From contig NZ_QMIG01000031.1 in assembly GCF_003287285.1 (NCBI RefSeq), forward strand, positions 1-45,563: a DNA stretch of 45,563 nt, given 5' to 3'. This DNA is from Phytoactinopolyspora halophila. GTDB taxonomy: Bacteria; Actinomycetota; Actinomycetes; Jiangellales; Jiangellaceae. The stretch's first letter is position 1. Each line of letters starts with the position of its first letter. The notes beneath the pieces were generated by a model. The model did no database searches. It saw nothing but the letters and a program-made list of their open reading frames with translations, and was not told the DNA's origin. Shown in pieces: positions 16,828 to 27,056 of this stretch. Position numbers and translations under genes: made by a program.

Positions 16828-19800
16828 CTTCGAGACCGGCGAGATCATGAACATCGAGGTCCGGCCGCAATGGAGTCCGGCCGTAGAGGCCGGAAAGAGA
16901 ACCGCGAAGCGGTGGCAGCACGGATGGGAGCTCCAGCCGCAATGGAGTCCGGCCGTAGAGGCCGGAAAGAGCTGAGAGGGCTGTGGGACGGTGACCTCAC
17001 CCAGAGGGGCCGCAATGGAGTCCGGCCGTAGAGGCCGGAAAGAGGCAGGCCGCGTCGGAGGCGATCCTCGACACGGCACGGCCGCAATGGAGTCCGGCCG
17101 TAGAGGCCGGAAAGAGTCGTCATCGTGCGTGAGCCCGTCGCAGAGGGCACGGGCCGCAATGGAGTCCGGCCGTAGAGGCCGGAAAGAGCTCGTGATGAAT
17201 ATGGTCGAATGCTCAAGCTCAGAGTGCCGCAATGGAGTCCGGCCGTGGAGGCCGGAAAGAGGAGGTGCGATGTGGTCGCCACTGAGGCTGATCACATGCC
17301 GCAATGGAGTCCGGCCGTAGAGGCCGGAAAGAGGACCTGCTGGTCAACGGCGGCACGCAGCCGGACGAGCCGCAATGGAGTCCGGCCGTAGAGGCCGGAA
17401 AGAGCGGAGATCGGGACGCTCACCGTCACCGACGAGGGCCGGCCGCAATGGAGTCCGGCCGTAGAGGCCGGAAAGAGCAACTGCGCCCGCCGCCCGAAGA
17501 CAAATCGTGGCTGGCCGCAATGGAGTCCGGCCGTAGAGGCCGGAAAGAGCTCGAGCATCACTACTACCTCACGTGGGCGTCGCTGCCGCAATGGAGTCCG
17601 GCCGTAGAGGCCGGAAAGAGCACCGAGTGCTGATCGAGCTTGACAGCGGCGGCGAGCCGCAATGGAGTCCGGCCGTAGAGGCCGGAAAGAGCGTACGGCA
17701 ACCGGGTGGAAATCGAACACGACGGGGCCGCAATGGAGTCCGGCCGTAGAGGCCGGAAAGAGGGGTAGAATTCTGCGACGTTGTATTCGATCTCTCAAAG
17801 CCGCAATGGAGTCCGGCCGTAGAGGCCGGAAAGAGCCAATAAGGGGGAACGCGAACGACTGCTCGCCCGTGCCGCAATGGAGTCCGGCCGTAGAGGCCGG
17901 AAAGAGGACCTGCACATCACGAACATCCGCACTGGACAGCGGCCGCAATGGAGTCCGGCCGTAGAGGCCGGAAAGAGTCGCCCATCCTGGTGTTGCCGCA
18001 CGTGCGGATGATGCCGCAATGGAGTCCGGCCGTAGAGGCCGGAAAGAGTGCCTTGCAACGTGGACGTTCCGGAGCTGAAAGCGGGCCGCAATGGAGTCCG
18101 GCCGTAGAGGCCGGAAAGAGAGCAATCGCAACAACATGGCCCTCACCCAGGCCGCGCCGCAATGGAGTCCGGCCGTAGAGGCCGGAAAGAGACCTGGCGG
18201 ATCCATGCCGACTTCGAGGCCTGGGGCCGCAATGGAGTCCGGCCGTAGAGGCCGGAAAGAGTCTCTTTCGCAATGGCCCACCAGTCACGCGTTGACGCCG
18301 CAATGGAGTCCGGCCGTAGAGGCCGGAAAGAGCGTCGTATACGCTCTTGCGCAGCAGCAACCGGCACGCGCCGCAATGGAGTCCGGCCGTAGAGGCCGGA
18401 AAGAGAATGGAGCCGATGCGGTAGCGGTCACTAGCCAGATCGCCGCAATGGAGTCCGGCCGTAGAGGCCGGAAAGAGCGCCCGTTCCTCGGTGACATCAA
18501 CGACTTAAACGAGCCGCAATGGAGTCCGGCCGTAGAGGCCGGAAAGAGGTAGGTGCGCATGATTCCTCCCCAAAGGTTGTGCTGCCGCAATGGAGTCCGG
18601 CCGTAGAGGCCGGAAAGAGTCCGGCACAGCAAACGGCGGCACAGTTTGCTGATGAGCCGCAATGGAGTCCGGCCGTAGAGGCCGGAAAGAGGCGCAAGAA
18701 CTCTACGCGGCCTATGACTCCCTCCAGGCCGCAATGGAGTCCGGCCGTAGAGGCCGGAAAGAGGGCGCTGCATACGGCCGGTTGGCTGCCCCTAGAGGAG
18801 GCCGCAATGGAGTCCGGCCGTAGAGGCCGGAAAGAGGGCGCACCAATTTGGGCACGACACTTACGTGCGCAAGCCGCAATGGAGTCCGGCCGTAGAGGCC
18901 GGAAAGAGTCGTACGAGCCCGCGTTGGCTGGCGCATGTCTCCTCGCCGCAATGGAGTCCGGCCGTAGAGGCCGGAAAGAGCCCTCACCGGAGACCCCACT
19001 CATCACACGCACACATGCCGCAATGGAGTCCGGCCGTAGAGGCCGGAAAGAGCGCCGATCGCGATGCTGCTCCCGGAGGGGCAGAATCGCCGCAATGGAG
19101 TCCGGCCGTAGAGGCCGGAAAGAGCGATCGCCTTGGCTGTCTGTCTCTTGCCGGCATCCCCGCCGCAATGGAGTCCGGCCGTAGAGGCCGGAAAGAGGCG
19201 CGTTCGCGTGGCACCGTTGGAATACATCGTTGCGCCGCAATGGAGTCCGGCCGTAGAGGCCGGAAAGAGAAATTGGTACAGGATTCGCGCAACTGAAAGA
19301 CAAAGGCCGCAATGGAGTCCGGCCGTAGAGGCCGGAAAGAGGGCTCCACCGCTGGTACGACGGCATCCCGCCCGGCGAGCCGCAATGGAGTCCGGCCGTA
19401 GAGGCCGGAAAGAGCACACAATTCTGTGGCCCGCATCGCGACCCTTTCATCGCCGCAATGGAGTCCGGCCGTAGAGGCCGGAAAGAGGACAGAAACGCGT
19501 GACTCAATATTAGCAATGAGTGTTTTGCCGCAATGGAGTCCGGCCGTAGAGGCCGGAAAGAGGCGTATTTGTAGCCGCCATGAGCGGTTGTCCGAGCCAG
19601 CCGCAATGGAGTCCGGCCGTAGAGGCCGGAAAGAGGCATCGGCACTCGCAGCGAGCACGGACGCGAGAGGGCCGCAATGGAGTCCGGCCGTAGAGGCCGG
19701 AAAGAGTTACGGTTGATGGTCAACGTGTCCCCGCCGGAGATGGCCGCAATGGAGTCCGGCCGTAGAGGCCGGAAAGAGAGGCTCGCCGCACGTCAATCTC

Positions 19801-19923
19801 GACTCGATCGAGGGCGCCGCAATGGAGTCCGGCCGTAGAGGCCGGAAAGAGAGCCAGATCTCGCAATCTCCCAGGGTCGGCGTGATCGCCGCAATGGAGT
19901 CCGGCCGTAGAGGCCGGAAAGAG

Positions 19924-19958
19924 TCATCAACCTGACCCCGCACGAGGTCCGCGTCATC
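19924..19958 (+). other. CRISPR spacer encoding an NLTPH-family peptide
   Basis: Read on the plus strand, this 35-bp spacer translates as INLTPHEVRVI. The gene at 31593-32081 starts with RNLTPHPITFV, so the spacer very likely came from the 5' end of a homologue on a phage or plasmid. Bases 19929-19943 match the host gene (32040-32054, minus strand) at 13 of 15 positions. A crRNA made from the minus strand would be complementary to mRNA of such a gene. Confidence 0.7.
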
Positions 19959-22582
19959 GCCGCAATGGAGTCCGGCCGTAGAGGCCGGAAAGAGCACCGC
20001 ACCCGCGAAAACCTGCACATGCGAGCTGTGCCGCAATGGAGTCCGGCCGTAGAGGCCGGAAAGAGGGGTGCTCGCCGCAGGTCGCCCCGGCCGGTCTACC
20101 TGCCGCAATGGAGTCCGGCCGTAGAGGCCGGAAAGAGGATCTGGCCGACGTCGTCGGTCTGCCAGTCCTTCACGCCGCAATGGAGTCCGGCCGTAGAGGC
20201 CGGAAAGAGGCGCTGAGCGTGTGGCGGCTTCTCGCTGGTGACGAAGCCGCAATGGAGTCCGGCCGTAGAGGCCGGAAAGAGCGGGTGCAGGCCGGTGTCG
20301 CCCCGGAACGCGACGAGCCGCAATGGAGTCCGGCCGTAGAGGCCGGAAAGAGCACCCGGACGAGTCGCAGATGGTGATCCGCACGGTGCCGCAATGGAGT
20401 CCGGCCGTAGAGGCCGGAAAGAGCACGGCGGCGCCTTCCTCATGATCGTGGGCAACGACGCCGCAATGGAGTCCGGCCGTAGAGGCCGGAAAGAGGACCT
20501 CGACGGCGTCGAGGCGTTCGCGCACGCACTGCCGCAATGGAGTCCGGCCGTAGAGGCCGGAAAGAGCACAGGCCCTCGGAGAACGAGTCGATGATGTCGG
20601 CGCCGCAATGGAGTCCGGCCGTAGAGGCCGGAAAGAGCCAGGCGACCACGCTGTCCGAGACGCCGGTGCCGGTGCCGCAATGGAGTCCGGCCGTAGAGGC
20701 CGGAAAGAGCGAGGTGCTGTCCACCGCGTGGATCGCACGCCAAGGCCGCAATGGAGTCCGGCCGTAGAGGCCGGAAAGAGGGCCGCCCGTCCCTGCGGGT
20801 CGTCGCGGCGCGGTTGCCGCAATGGAGTCCGGCCGTAGAGGCCGGAAAGAGGGGCACCGCGCTCCTCGTGTACGTCCTCGCCACCTACGCCGCAATGGAG
20901 TCCGGCCGTAGAGGCCGGAAAGAGCGTTGGCGCGCCGGAGGAACATTCGCATGGTCTCACCGCCGCAATGGAGTCCGGCCGTAGAGGCCGGAAAGAGGAC
21001 TCGATCGGGACGGGTTCCTCCCCGGTCGGCTGGCCGCAATGGAGTCCGGCCGTAGAGGCCGGAAAGAGGCGGTGGGAGACGAAGGACACGGTGTGTTTCC
21101 AGGACGCCGCAATGGAGTCCGGCCGTAGAGGCCGGAAAGAGCGCATACGACGGCGAATCCCCAGGCTGCGCAGCACAGCCGCAATGGAGTCCGGCCGTAG
21201 AGGCCGGAAAGAGCTATCCGGAAAGGGGCAAAGATAATGAGTTGGCCTCTGCCGCAATGGAGTCCGGCCGTAGAGGCCGGAAAGAGTTCGTTTGTTTCAT
21301 CATGCGTATCATCCCTATTCGGCCGCAATGGAGTCCGGCCGTAGAGGCCGGAAAGAGGTGAAGGATGCGACGAGGCTGTTGCTGGCCACCATCGGCCGCA
21401 ATGGAGTCCGGCCGTAGAGGCCGGAAAGAGCATCGATCGTGCTGCGCTACCTGCGGACGATGGCGGCCGCAATGGAGTCCGGCCGTAGAGGCCGGAAAGA
21501 GGTGACACGACGCAGATCCCCTTTGGTGCGAGTGAGGGCCGCAATGGAGTCCGGCCGTAGAGGCCGGAAAGAGGTACTCCGTGCCATCGGTGGCGCACAT
21601 CCGCGGGCTGCCGCAATGGAGTCCGGCCGTAGAGGCCGGAAAGAGGGGACGCCTGGCGCCGCACCGCCGGGGCGGCGCCCGGCCGCAATGGAGTCCGGCC
21701 GTAGAGGCCGGAAAGAGCCCCCAGGCCCACACAATGAATACGGCCGCTCCGCTGCCGCAATGGAGTCCGGCCGTAGAGGCCGGAAAGAGCCGATGGTGTC
21801 CGACGTACCTACGAACTTCCCGCTGGCCGCAATGGAGTCCGGCCGTAGAGGCCGGAAAGAGGGCCCCTGAGGGCCGTCTCTCACAAGTGCTTAATTTGCC
21901 GCAATGGAGTCCGGCCGTAGAGGCCGGAAAGAGCATGAGCGTATCTTTGGAGAGATTTCCATCTGCCCGCCGCAATGGAGTCCGGCCGTAGAGGCCGGAA
22001 AGAGCCGACGGGCTGCAGATCACGATCGCGGCGGACCGGGAGCCGCAATGGAGTCCGGCCGTAGAGGCCGGAAAGAGGCCGCTCTCCCGCAGTTTCCCCA
22101 GCGGGACGTACTCGCCGCAATGGAGTCCGGCCGTAGAGGCCGGAAAGAGGCGGCGGTGAGCATGACGTTCTCGCGTGTCAGCTCGCCGCAATGGAGTCCG
22201 GCCGTAGAGGCCGGAAAGAGAAGGCCAGCCAAGTTGTTTGATTGGGCGCGCCCTGTATCGCCGCAATGGAGTCCGGCCGTAGAGGCCGGAAAGAGTTACT
22301 TCAAGAAGAAGTATTGTCCGTTCCATTGACAGCCGCAATGGAGTCCGGCCGTAGAGGCCGGAAAGAGCTTGACCTCCCTCACCTCCGACAGGAGCGTGCC
22401 CGCGCCGCAATGGAGTCCGGCCGTAGAGGCCGGAAAGAGGTGACGGACTAACTGACGATGATCGGGACGTGATCGCCGCAATGGAGTCCGGCCGTAGAGG
22501 CCGGAAAGAGACTGGTCTGTCTTTAAAAATGGATCGTACATTCCTTGCCGCAATGGAGTCCGGCCGTAGAGGCCGGAAAGAG

Positions 22583-22755
22583 GGCTCGCGATTTACGACC
22601 CTTCTGACCTGCAACTGTACCAGCTTGTGCGAGCACCTGCGCGCGGTGGAGTTGAAGAACCGGAGTAGGATCGCGGATGGGACGCCAAAGTGTGGGTGTG
22701 CCCTGGGCGCGAGCGCTTCCCGGTTCACGAGTAAGAACTGGACCGCTCGCATGCA
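22583..22755 (-). promoter_or_regulatory. Presumed CRISPR leader between cas2 and the array
   Basis: These 173 bp separate the cas2 stop (22756) from the last perfect repeat (ending 22582). No supported gene occupies them. It is the presumed leader because cas genes run toward it, the adjacent repeats are perfect while decay is at the far end, and the minus-strand repeat ends in ATTGCGGC. It is not strikingly A/T rich, which is unusual for a leader but common in high-GC hosts. No clear -10/-35 pair stands out. Confidence 0.55.
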
Positions 22756-23043
22756 TCATACGATCTGAGATCCGCTTCCTGGAACCTCGCGTGCACGGCC
22801 AATCGAGCGAATATGTGCTGGTGAGGAGGTTGGGCCGAGATCGATTTCGATGATGCTGTCGTCGCGGAGGTGCATAATTTCTTTTGCGGCCGCTTCCAGC
22901 TCGGCGAGCTCTCCGGCAGATAGGTCGCACAAGAAGACAGAATACTGGAGTCGCTGCCCAAAGTCCTCCATCAGCTTGCATATATTACGCAGGCGCTTGG
23001 GATCGGCTATATCGTAAGCGATCAGATGCCTTCGTCTTGCCAT
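22756..23043 (-). CDS. cas2: CRISPR-associated endonuclease Cas2
   Basis: This 95-residue protein has the ferredoxin-like Cas2 signature: RRHLIAYDIADPKRL at the N-terminus with the metal-site Asp, then LEDFGQRLQYSVFLCDL-type sequence (here MEDFGQRLQYSVFLCDL) and DSIIEIDLG. It starts at ATG 23043; a longer open frame to 23091 would run into the cas4-cas1 gene. It follows the cas4-cas1 stop by 4 bp in the same operon and is the last cas gene before the array. It forms the integrase complex with Cas1. Confidence 0.96.
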   Translation of the reverse strand: MARRRHLIAYDIADPKRLRNICKLMEDFGQRLQYSVFLCDLSAGELAELEAAAKEIMHLRDDSIIEIDLGPTSSPAHIRSIGRAREVPGSGSQIV

Positions 23044-23047
23044 GAGT

Positions 23048-24691
23048 TCACCGCGTGACCATGGCGGTGTAGTCGGGAATTTCTCCGACAATCACCGCGG
23101 CGAGAAGCCGTGCTTGTACGTCGAGAACGCGTCGGTAGCTGATGCGGTAGTCGAAGATGGGGTGACGGATTTGAGTCTTGAGTCGGCGCTCGTACGACCT
23201 GAGGACAGTGCGCCTGCCATCTTGCGTCAAAGTAGCTGCTCCGGCTCGGCGGATGAAGCTTGATGATGTGATCTCACCGTTGTTCAGTAGCGCCAGAACA
23301 ACCGAATCTGCAACGAGTGGGCGGAACTCTTCTGCTAGGTCAAGTGCCAGAGCTGGCCGTGCATGCCGTGCTCGATGGTAGACACCGAGCAGCGGATCCA
23401 GACCGACGGCAAGCGTAGTGGCGACGAGATCCTTGGTCAGCATCGAGTAACAGAAGGACAGCAGGGCGTTGAGTGGATCTGGAGGAGGCCGGCGTTGACG
23501 CCCTGACTCGGAGAAGTCGGTACACAACTCTGCCGCCTCGGGGGAGAGCATCGTGGGGAACGCGGCGAAGTACAGTCGTGCCGCTGCGCCCTCGATGCCC
23601 AGCAGGGTCGCGAATGTTTCTGCGTTAAGTGCTTGCTCGGCCAGTCTCTTCATGGCGTCGATGGTCCGGGTTGGCCTGTCACGAGTGTTCCGGCGCAGAA
23701 GCGTCCGCGAATTGAGGATCTTGCCCGCGATCATCTTCTGGGCGACGCCGATGCCACCCTGGGCGTGAACCGCGACTTGTCGTCGACGTAACTCGACATA
23801 GTTCGACGGCTGGCCGATGGCGAATCCCTTGAGCCATCCACCCGCGCTGAGCCAGAGCACGGGTATGTCCCTGGCGAAGAACTCGTGGAGAGCTTGAGTA
23901 CTTATTTGAACCTTACCGAAGACGGCTACGTGAGAAACGTCGATCAACCGGAATTCGGCCAGTTTCTCTTTGTCTCTGCTAATGATCTCGATTCGTTTGC
24001 TCTTGATGCGGACATAGGAGCCGGGCTCGGTTACATATACGGGCAGTTGGTCAGGATCTCGTGGAACCAGCTTACGAGGCGGATGTTCGCGCCGGGAGAG
24101 CAGCGCATTGGTCTCATCGGGTAGGCAGAGCCCGACAAGCGAGCACCCGTTGCATTTCGGGCTGTCGACGAGAGGGAGTGGCGGCTGCGTTAGGTCTGCA
24201 GTTTGACGTGCTTCAGAGACGAGGCTGCGTGCCCACGAGACACGTTCGTCGGTGATCTCGACTCGTACTCGCTGACGCGTCGCGTCGTACCACAATTCAG
24301 CGTACCTACATGAATATCCCTGTTCGCGCAGGAGAATTGCTTGCAGGCAAACCTGTACCTCGTCACTTGGCCACGGTGTTCCGTCTTGTTGGGGACGACC
24401 CTTCTTGAAGTCGACGGGTACGACGACGCCGTCCTCTCCTTCAAGGAGGTCGAGTCTGGCGATGACGCCTATCTCGTCTGAGCTGAGGGTGATCGATCGG
24501 GCTTCCTTGAGTTCGCCTTCGTCCGGTAGGGGAGCTGCACCAGCTTCCTTGTCGACGCGTGCATGTACCCGCCTACCGATTCGTACGTGGTCGTTGACCG
24601 CGAAGCGCCCGTCGACCCACTCTAAATAGAACAGTCGCGGACAGTAGACGAATGCGTTGACCATTCGTGCGGGTATGGGCGCCTCGGTCAT
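23048..24691 (-). CDS. cas4-cas1: Cas4-Cas1 fusion (spacer trimming and integration)
   Basis: This 547-residue protein contains two enzymes. The Cas4 part (about 1-185) has the four Fe-S cysteines C17, C170, C173 and C179 and the PD-(D/E)XK residues D81 and D94-F-K96. The Cas1 part (about 205-547) shows LLGIEGAAARLYF (E357), LLGVYHRARH (H429) and DLAEEFRP (D441/E444), the expected E-H-D/E metal site. Such Cas4-Cas1 fusions are a hallmark of type I-G (older I-U) loci; Cas4 selects PAM-adjacent prespacer ends and Cas1-Cas2 integrates them. It starts at ATG 24691, overlapping the csb2 stop as ATGA. It is probably the adaptation module for the single array used by both effectors. Confidence 0.95.
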   Translation of the reverse strand: MTEAPIPARMVNAFVYCPRLFYLEWVDGRFAVNDHVRIGRRVHARVDKEAGAAPLPDEGELKEARSITLSSDEIGVIARLDLLEGEDGVVVPVDFKKGRPQQDGTPWPSDEVQVCLQAILLREQGYSCRYAELWYDATRQRVRVEITDERVSWARSLVSEARQTADLTQPPLPLVDSPKCNGCSLVGLCLPDETNALLSRREHPPRKLVPRDPDQLPVYVTEPGSYVRIKSKRIEIISRDKEKLAEFRLIDVSHVAVFGKVQISTQALHEFFARDIPVLWLSAGGWLKGFAIGQPSNYVELRRRQVAVHAQGGIGVAQKMIAGKILNSRTLLRRNTRDRPTRTIDAMKRLAEQALNAETFATLLGIEGAAARLYFAAFPTMLSPEAAELCTDFSESGRQRRPPPDPLNALLSFCYSMLTKDLVATTLAVGLDPLLGVYHRARHARPALALDLAEEFRPLVADSVVLALLNNGEITSSSFIRRAGAATLTQDGRRTVLRSYERRLKTQIRHPIFDYRISYRRVLDVQARLLAAVIVGEIPDYTAMVTR

Positions 24692-26094
24692 CTCGGGTCC
24701 GTCGTTGGTGAGAACAGGCCCATTCCGAAATGGCTGTTGTGACCCAGGGCGAGTGGGCCGCGCACGGGTCGGCCGGTTCTCAGGGTCAGGTAGGCGGAGC
24801 GGCGGCGATCGTCTCGTGTCGCCGGCCGACCCTTGCGAAACGACGGCCCACCGTGGCGCACGGTCAAGTTGACGTCGAGATCCAAGTAGGACCGATAATC
24901 GAGCTCGCGGGTGACCTCGTGGTGGACAAACTCCGACCATTCATGCCGCTTCTTCGCATACCGTGACGGCACGAACGGCGTCGTCGTGGTCCACACCGTG
25001 GACGGCCCGACGAGCTCTGGCGCGATGTCGTCCACCATGCCCAGCCCGGCGATCCGGATGGTCAGGCGCCACTTGTCCATAAACGGTGACTGGAGATGTG
25101 TGACATCGGTCAACGCTTCCAGCTCGTCGTCACCGAGCCCGGCCGGTACCCACACCAGGAGATCGGTGATCCTGCCGCCCGGTTCTGTGATAGGCAAGTA
25201 GTGGGCATGCCGATGACCGTCGTCCGTGCGGGAGCCATCGGCGCGGCGACCGGCGAGCATTGTGTCTCGACGCTCTTCTCGCCGGCGGCCGAGCTTCGCC
25301 AGCGCTGACGTGCGCAATAGATCGGTGTAGATCAGGGTGTCTCGAACCGATGGGTAAGAACGTTGAGCGACGGCAAACCGCACGGCCGTCACCGGGATGT
25401 GCTTGATCCGCCGGTGGCGACGTCGGGGGGCCGGCGTCTGTGTCCGCTGATAACCCATCAATTTGGTACCGGCCGGGTACAGCAGATTGTGCCGCCGTAT
25501 GTCAACAGGACGGGCAGTGAGTGAATCTATCCGAAGGGGCAGGTCGGGTGTGAGCACCCGCGCGACATTCGCGTTGTCCGGGATGAACTCCGCCGCGTCC
25601 ACGGGTTCCCACACGTCGTGGTCGGTCGCTGCCCAGTCGTGCGCGAGTCGAACTTCGCAAATGCTGTCAGCACGTCCGAGGTAGGGCACGGCAATGGCGA
25701 TCTTGGCGAGCACGTCGTGCTCGTCCTGCGTCAACGCGACGCCCCGCCACTGCAGGGCAAGCTCAGCGTTCCGGTCGAGCACCGCGAACGTGTCGAGTGT
25801 CGCGTCAGTGCTGGTGACGCACCGGGTATGGGTGCTGTCCGGATAGTAGTGTCGCGTGTGGGAGAACGTGTGCGGTGGCACATACGCTGTGGGCGGCGTA
25901 GCAAGCTTCGTCAGCAGCCCGTGCACTGTATCGGCGTCGAGCTCGGGAACCCGCGTTCGCCAGACCGCATATAGGGCGCGAAGCAGCCGCCACGGCGACG
26001 GTGGCAGTTCGACGGCGCCTTCGTTGACGTGCCTCGCCCACGGCGTGGCGTGATAGCGGCCCCACGGAAAGCGGAAAGCCAGAGTGACCGTCAT
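24688..26094 (-). CDS. csb2: Type I-G protein Csb2 (Cas5-Cas6 fusion, GSU0054 family)
   Basis: This 468-residue protein has the N-terminal Csb2 signature AFRFPWGRYHATPWARHVN and ELPPSPWRLLRAL (about 29-41), an internal HRHAHYLP histidine stretch, and a Cas6-like glycine-rich loop LGHNSHFGMGLF near the end (450-461). In type I-G this polypeptide supplies both the Cas5 function (crRNA 5' handle binding) and Cas6 (pre-crRNA cleavage). It starts at ATG 26094, coupled to csb1 by ATGA. No other cas6 is visible in the window, so this protein may mature crRNAs for both the I-G and III-D complexes (inference). Confidence 0.9.
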   Translation of the reverse strand: MTVTLAFRFPWGRYHATPWARHVNEGAVELPPSPWRLLRALYAVWRTRVPELDADTVHGLLTKLATPPTAYVPPHTFSHTRHYYPDSTHTRCVTSTDATLDTFAVLDRNAELALQWRGVALTQDEHDVLAKIAIAVPYLGRADSICEVRLAHDWAATDHDVWEPVDAAEFIPDNANVARVLTPDLPLRIDSLTARPVDIRRHNLLYPAGTKLMGYQRTQTPAPRRRHRRIKHIPVTAVRFAVAQRSYPSVRDTLIYTDLLRTSALAKLGRRREERRDTMLAGRRADGSRTDDGHRHAHYLPITEPGGRITDLLVWVPAGLGDDELEALTDVTHLQSPFMDKWRLTIRIAGLGMVDDIAPELVGPSTVWTTTTPFVPSRYAKKRHEWSEFVHHEVTRELDYRSYLDLDVNLTVRHGGPSFRKGRPATRDDRRRSAYLTLRTGRPVRGPLALGHNSHFGMGLFSPTTDPR

Positions 26095-27056
26095 TTTTTC
26101 TTCCCCTTGTCGGCCCACTCCACGGTCAGTGGATTGCCCGGGCCGAAGATGTCGGAGCACTGGGGAACGAGCTCCTTGATTCGTGCGTTCAGTTCGGAGA
26201 GCGACGGCAGCGGGCGTTCACCTGCACGGACCTTCACCTCGCCGACCACAGCAAGGTCACAGGCGGTGCGCAGTCTCAAACTGCCGTCGAGCAATGACCG
26301 AATCTCCCACAGGGCGATGCTTTCGAGCAGTTGTTGAACCGGATCCGGAAGGCCGTACGAGCGCAGCAGCTCCGTATCGACGACGAAATACGCCCGGATG
26401 TGCCGAGCGGTCCACTCGGTACGCGGATAGGGCACCGATCCGTACCCTTCGGCCGTGCCGCCCAGCTCGTCGGATAGCTGATGGCGCACCCGGTCGGCCT
26501 TGCGACCGCCACTGTCGGCTCGCCGTACGTCGTGTGCCTCGATCACGGCGGAGACTGCCCGCTCGAACTTCGGCTGTCCCCACCATTCCTTCTGCGAGAA
26601 GAACACGCCGTGGACCAGACACAACGGATCGAGTGCGGCGACGGCCCGAGCCATTGACCGCCGATCCAGTGGGGTGTCCTTCTCGAGCCCGAGCCGCTTC
26701 TTGATGACGTCGAACATGTGCTCACCATCGAGCGTCGACGCATGCACGAACGGCGAAGCCAAGCGGTGTGCCTCCAGCCGACTGGAGGTGAGGAACTCGC
26801 CGGTGCCGGCGCGGATCACGCGTACCCACGGCAGACCGTCCAATTCGGACGCGGGCCGATCCGAGGCGTCGTCCCAGGCGGTTGCTTCCAAGCGGTTGGC
26901 CATCGACTGCACCGATTCCACGAGTAGGGAGTCGACCTCCTCGCCGTTCTCGAATCTGGTGAACGTGGCCGCGCCGATGTCCGGGAAACCGGTGGGCTGG
27001 AATGTGCTGCCGATGATGGGTTCGAGGTCTGCCTGGTAAGAGAGACGATCAGGCAT
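26091..27056 (-). CDS. csb1: Type I-G Cas7 backbone protein Csb1 (GSU0053 family)
   Basis: This 321-residue protein belongs to the RAMP-fold Cas7 backbone group. Family-like features are SLLVESVQSMANRLEATAW near residue 45, RLASPFVHASTLDG, DPLCLVHGVFFS (the conserved D-P-x-x-L-x-H-G-x-F), and RHIRAYFVVD. It starts at ATG 27056, overlapping the csx17 stop by 8 bp. It lies between csx17 and csb2, as in characterised I-G loci. In the complex, multiple copies would coat the crRNA spacer. The lysine-rich end (KGKKK) is minor. Confidence is high from motifs plus context. Confidence 0.9.
   Translation of the reverse strand: MPDRLSYQADLEPIIGSTFQPTGFPDIGAATFTRFENGEEVDSLLVESVQSMANRLEATAWDDASDRPASELDGLPWVRVIRAGTGEFLTSSRLEAHRLASPFVHASTLDGEHMFDVIKKRLGLEKDTPLDRRSMARAVAALDPLCLVHGVFFSQKEWWGQPKFERAVSAVIEAHDVRRADSGGRKADRVRHQLSDELGGTAEGYGSVPYPRTEWTARHIRAYFVVDTELLRSYGLPDPVQQLLESIALWEIRSLLDGSLRLRTACDLAVVGEVKVRAGERPLPSLSELNARIKELVPQCSDIFGPGNPLTVEWADKGKKK

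Larger units (their letters stand above)
16793..22582 (-). CRISPR. CRISPR array: 81 repeats of 36 bp, 80 spacers
   Basis: On the plus strand each repeat runs from GCCGCAATGG through a CCGGCC-GTAGA-GGCCGG hairpin to GGAAAGAG. Repeats at 16864, 16936, 17009 and so on to 22547 are essentially identical. I counted 81 units with 80 spacers of 35-39 bp, mostly 35-37. Two deviants are at the low-coordinate end: the first unit (16793-16827) has ACT for GCC and lacks one A in GGAAAGAG, and the repeat at 17226-17261 has G for A at 17247. Old terminal repeats decay, so this end is probably the trailer, and the leader lies beside cas2 with transcription on the minus strand. The minus-strand repeat then ends in ATTGCGGC, a plausible 8-nt crRNA handle. 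The hairpin suits Cas6 processing. Confidence 0.98.

Noticed and set aside
16768-22752. Long open frames on both strands with repeated peptides such as RPLRPDSIAA and GLYGRTPLRP
   Set aside because: They are translations of the CRISPR repeat: a 36-bp repeat with spacers near 36 bp keeps frames open. No start, family or codon structure supports a protein.
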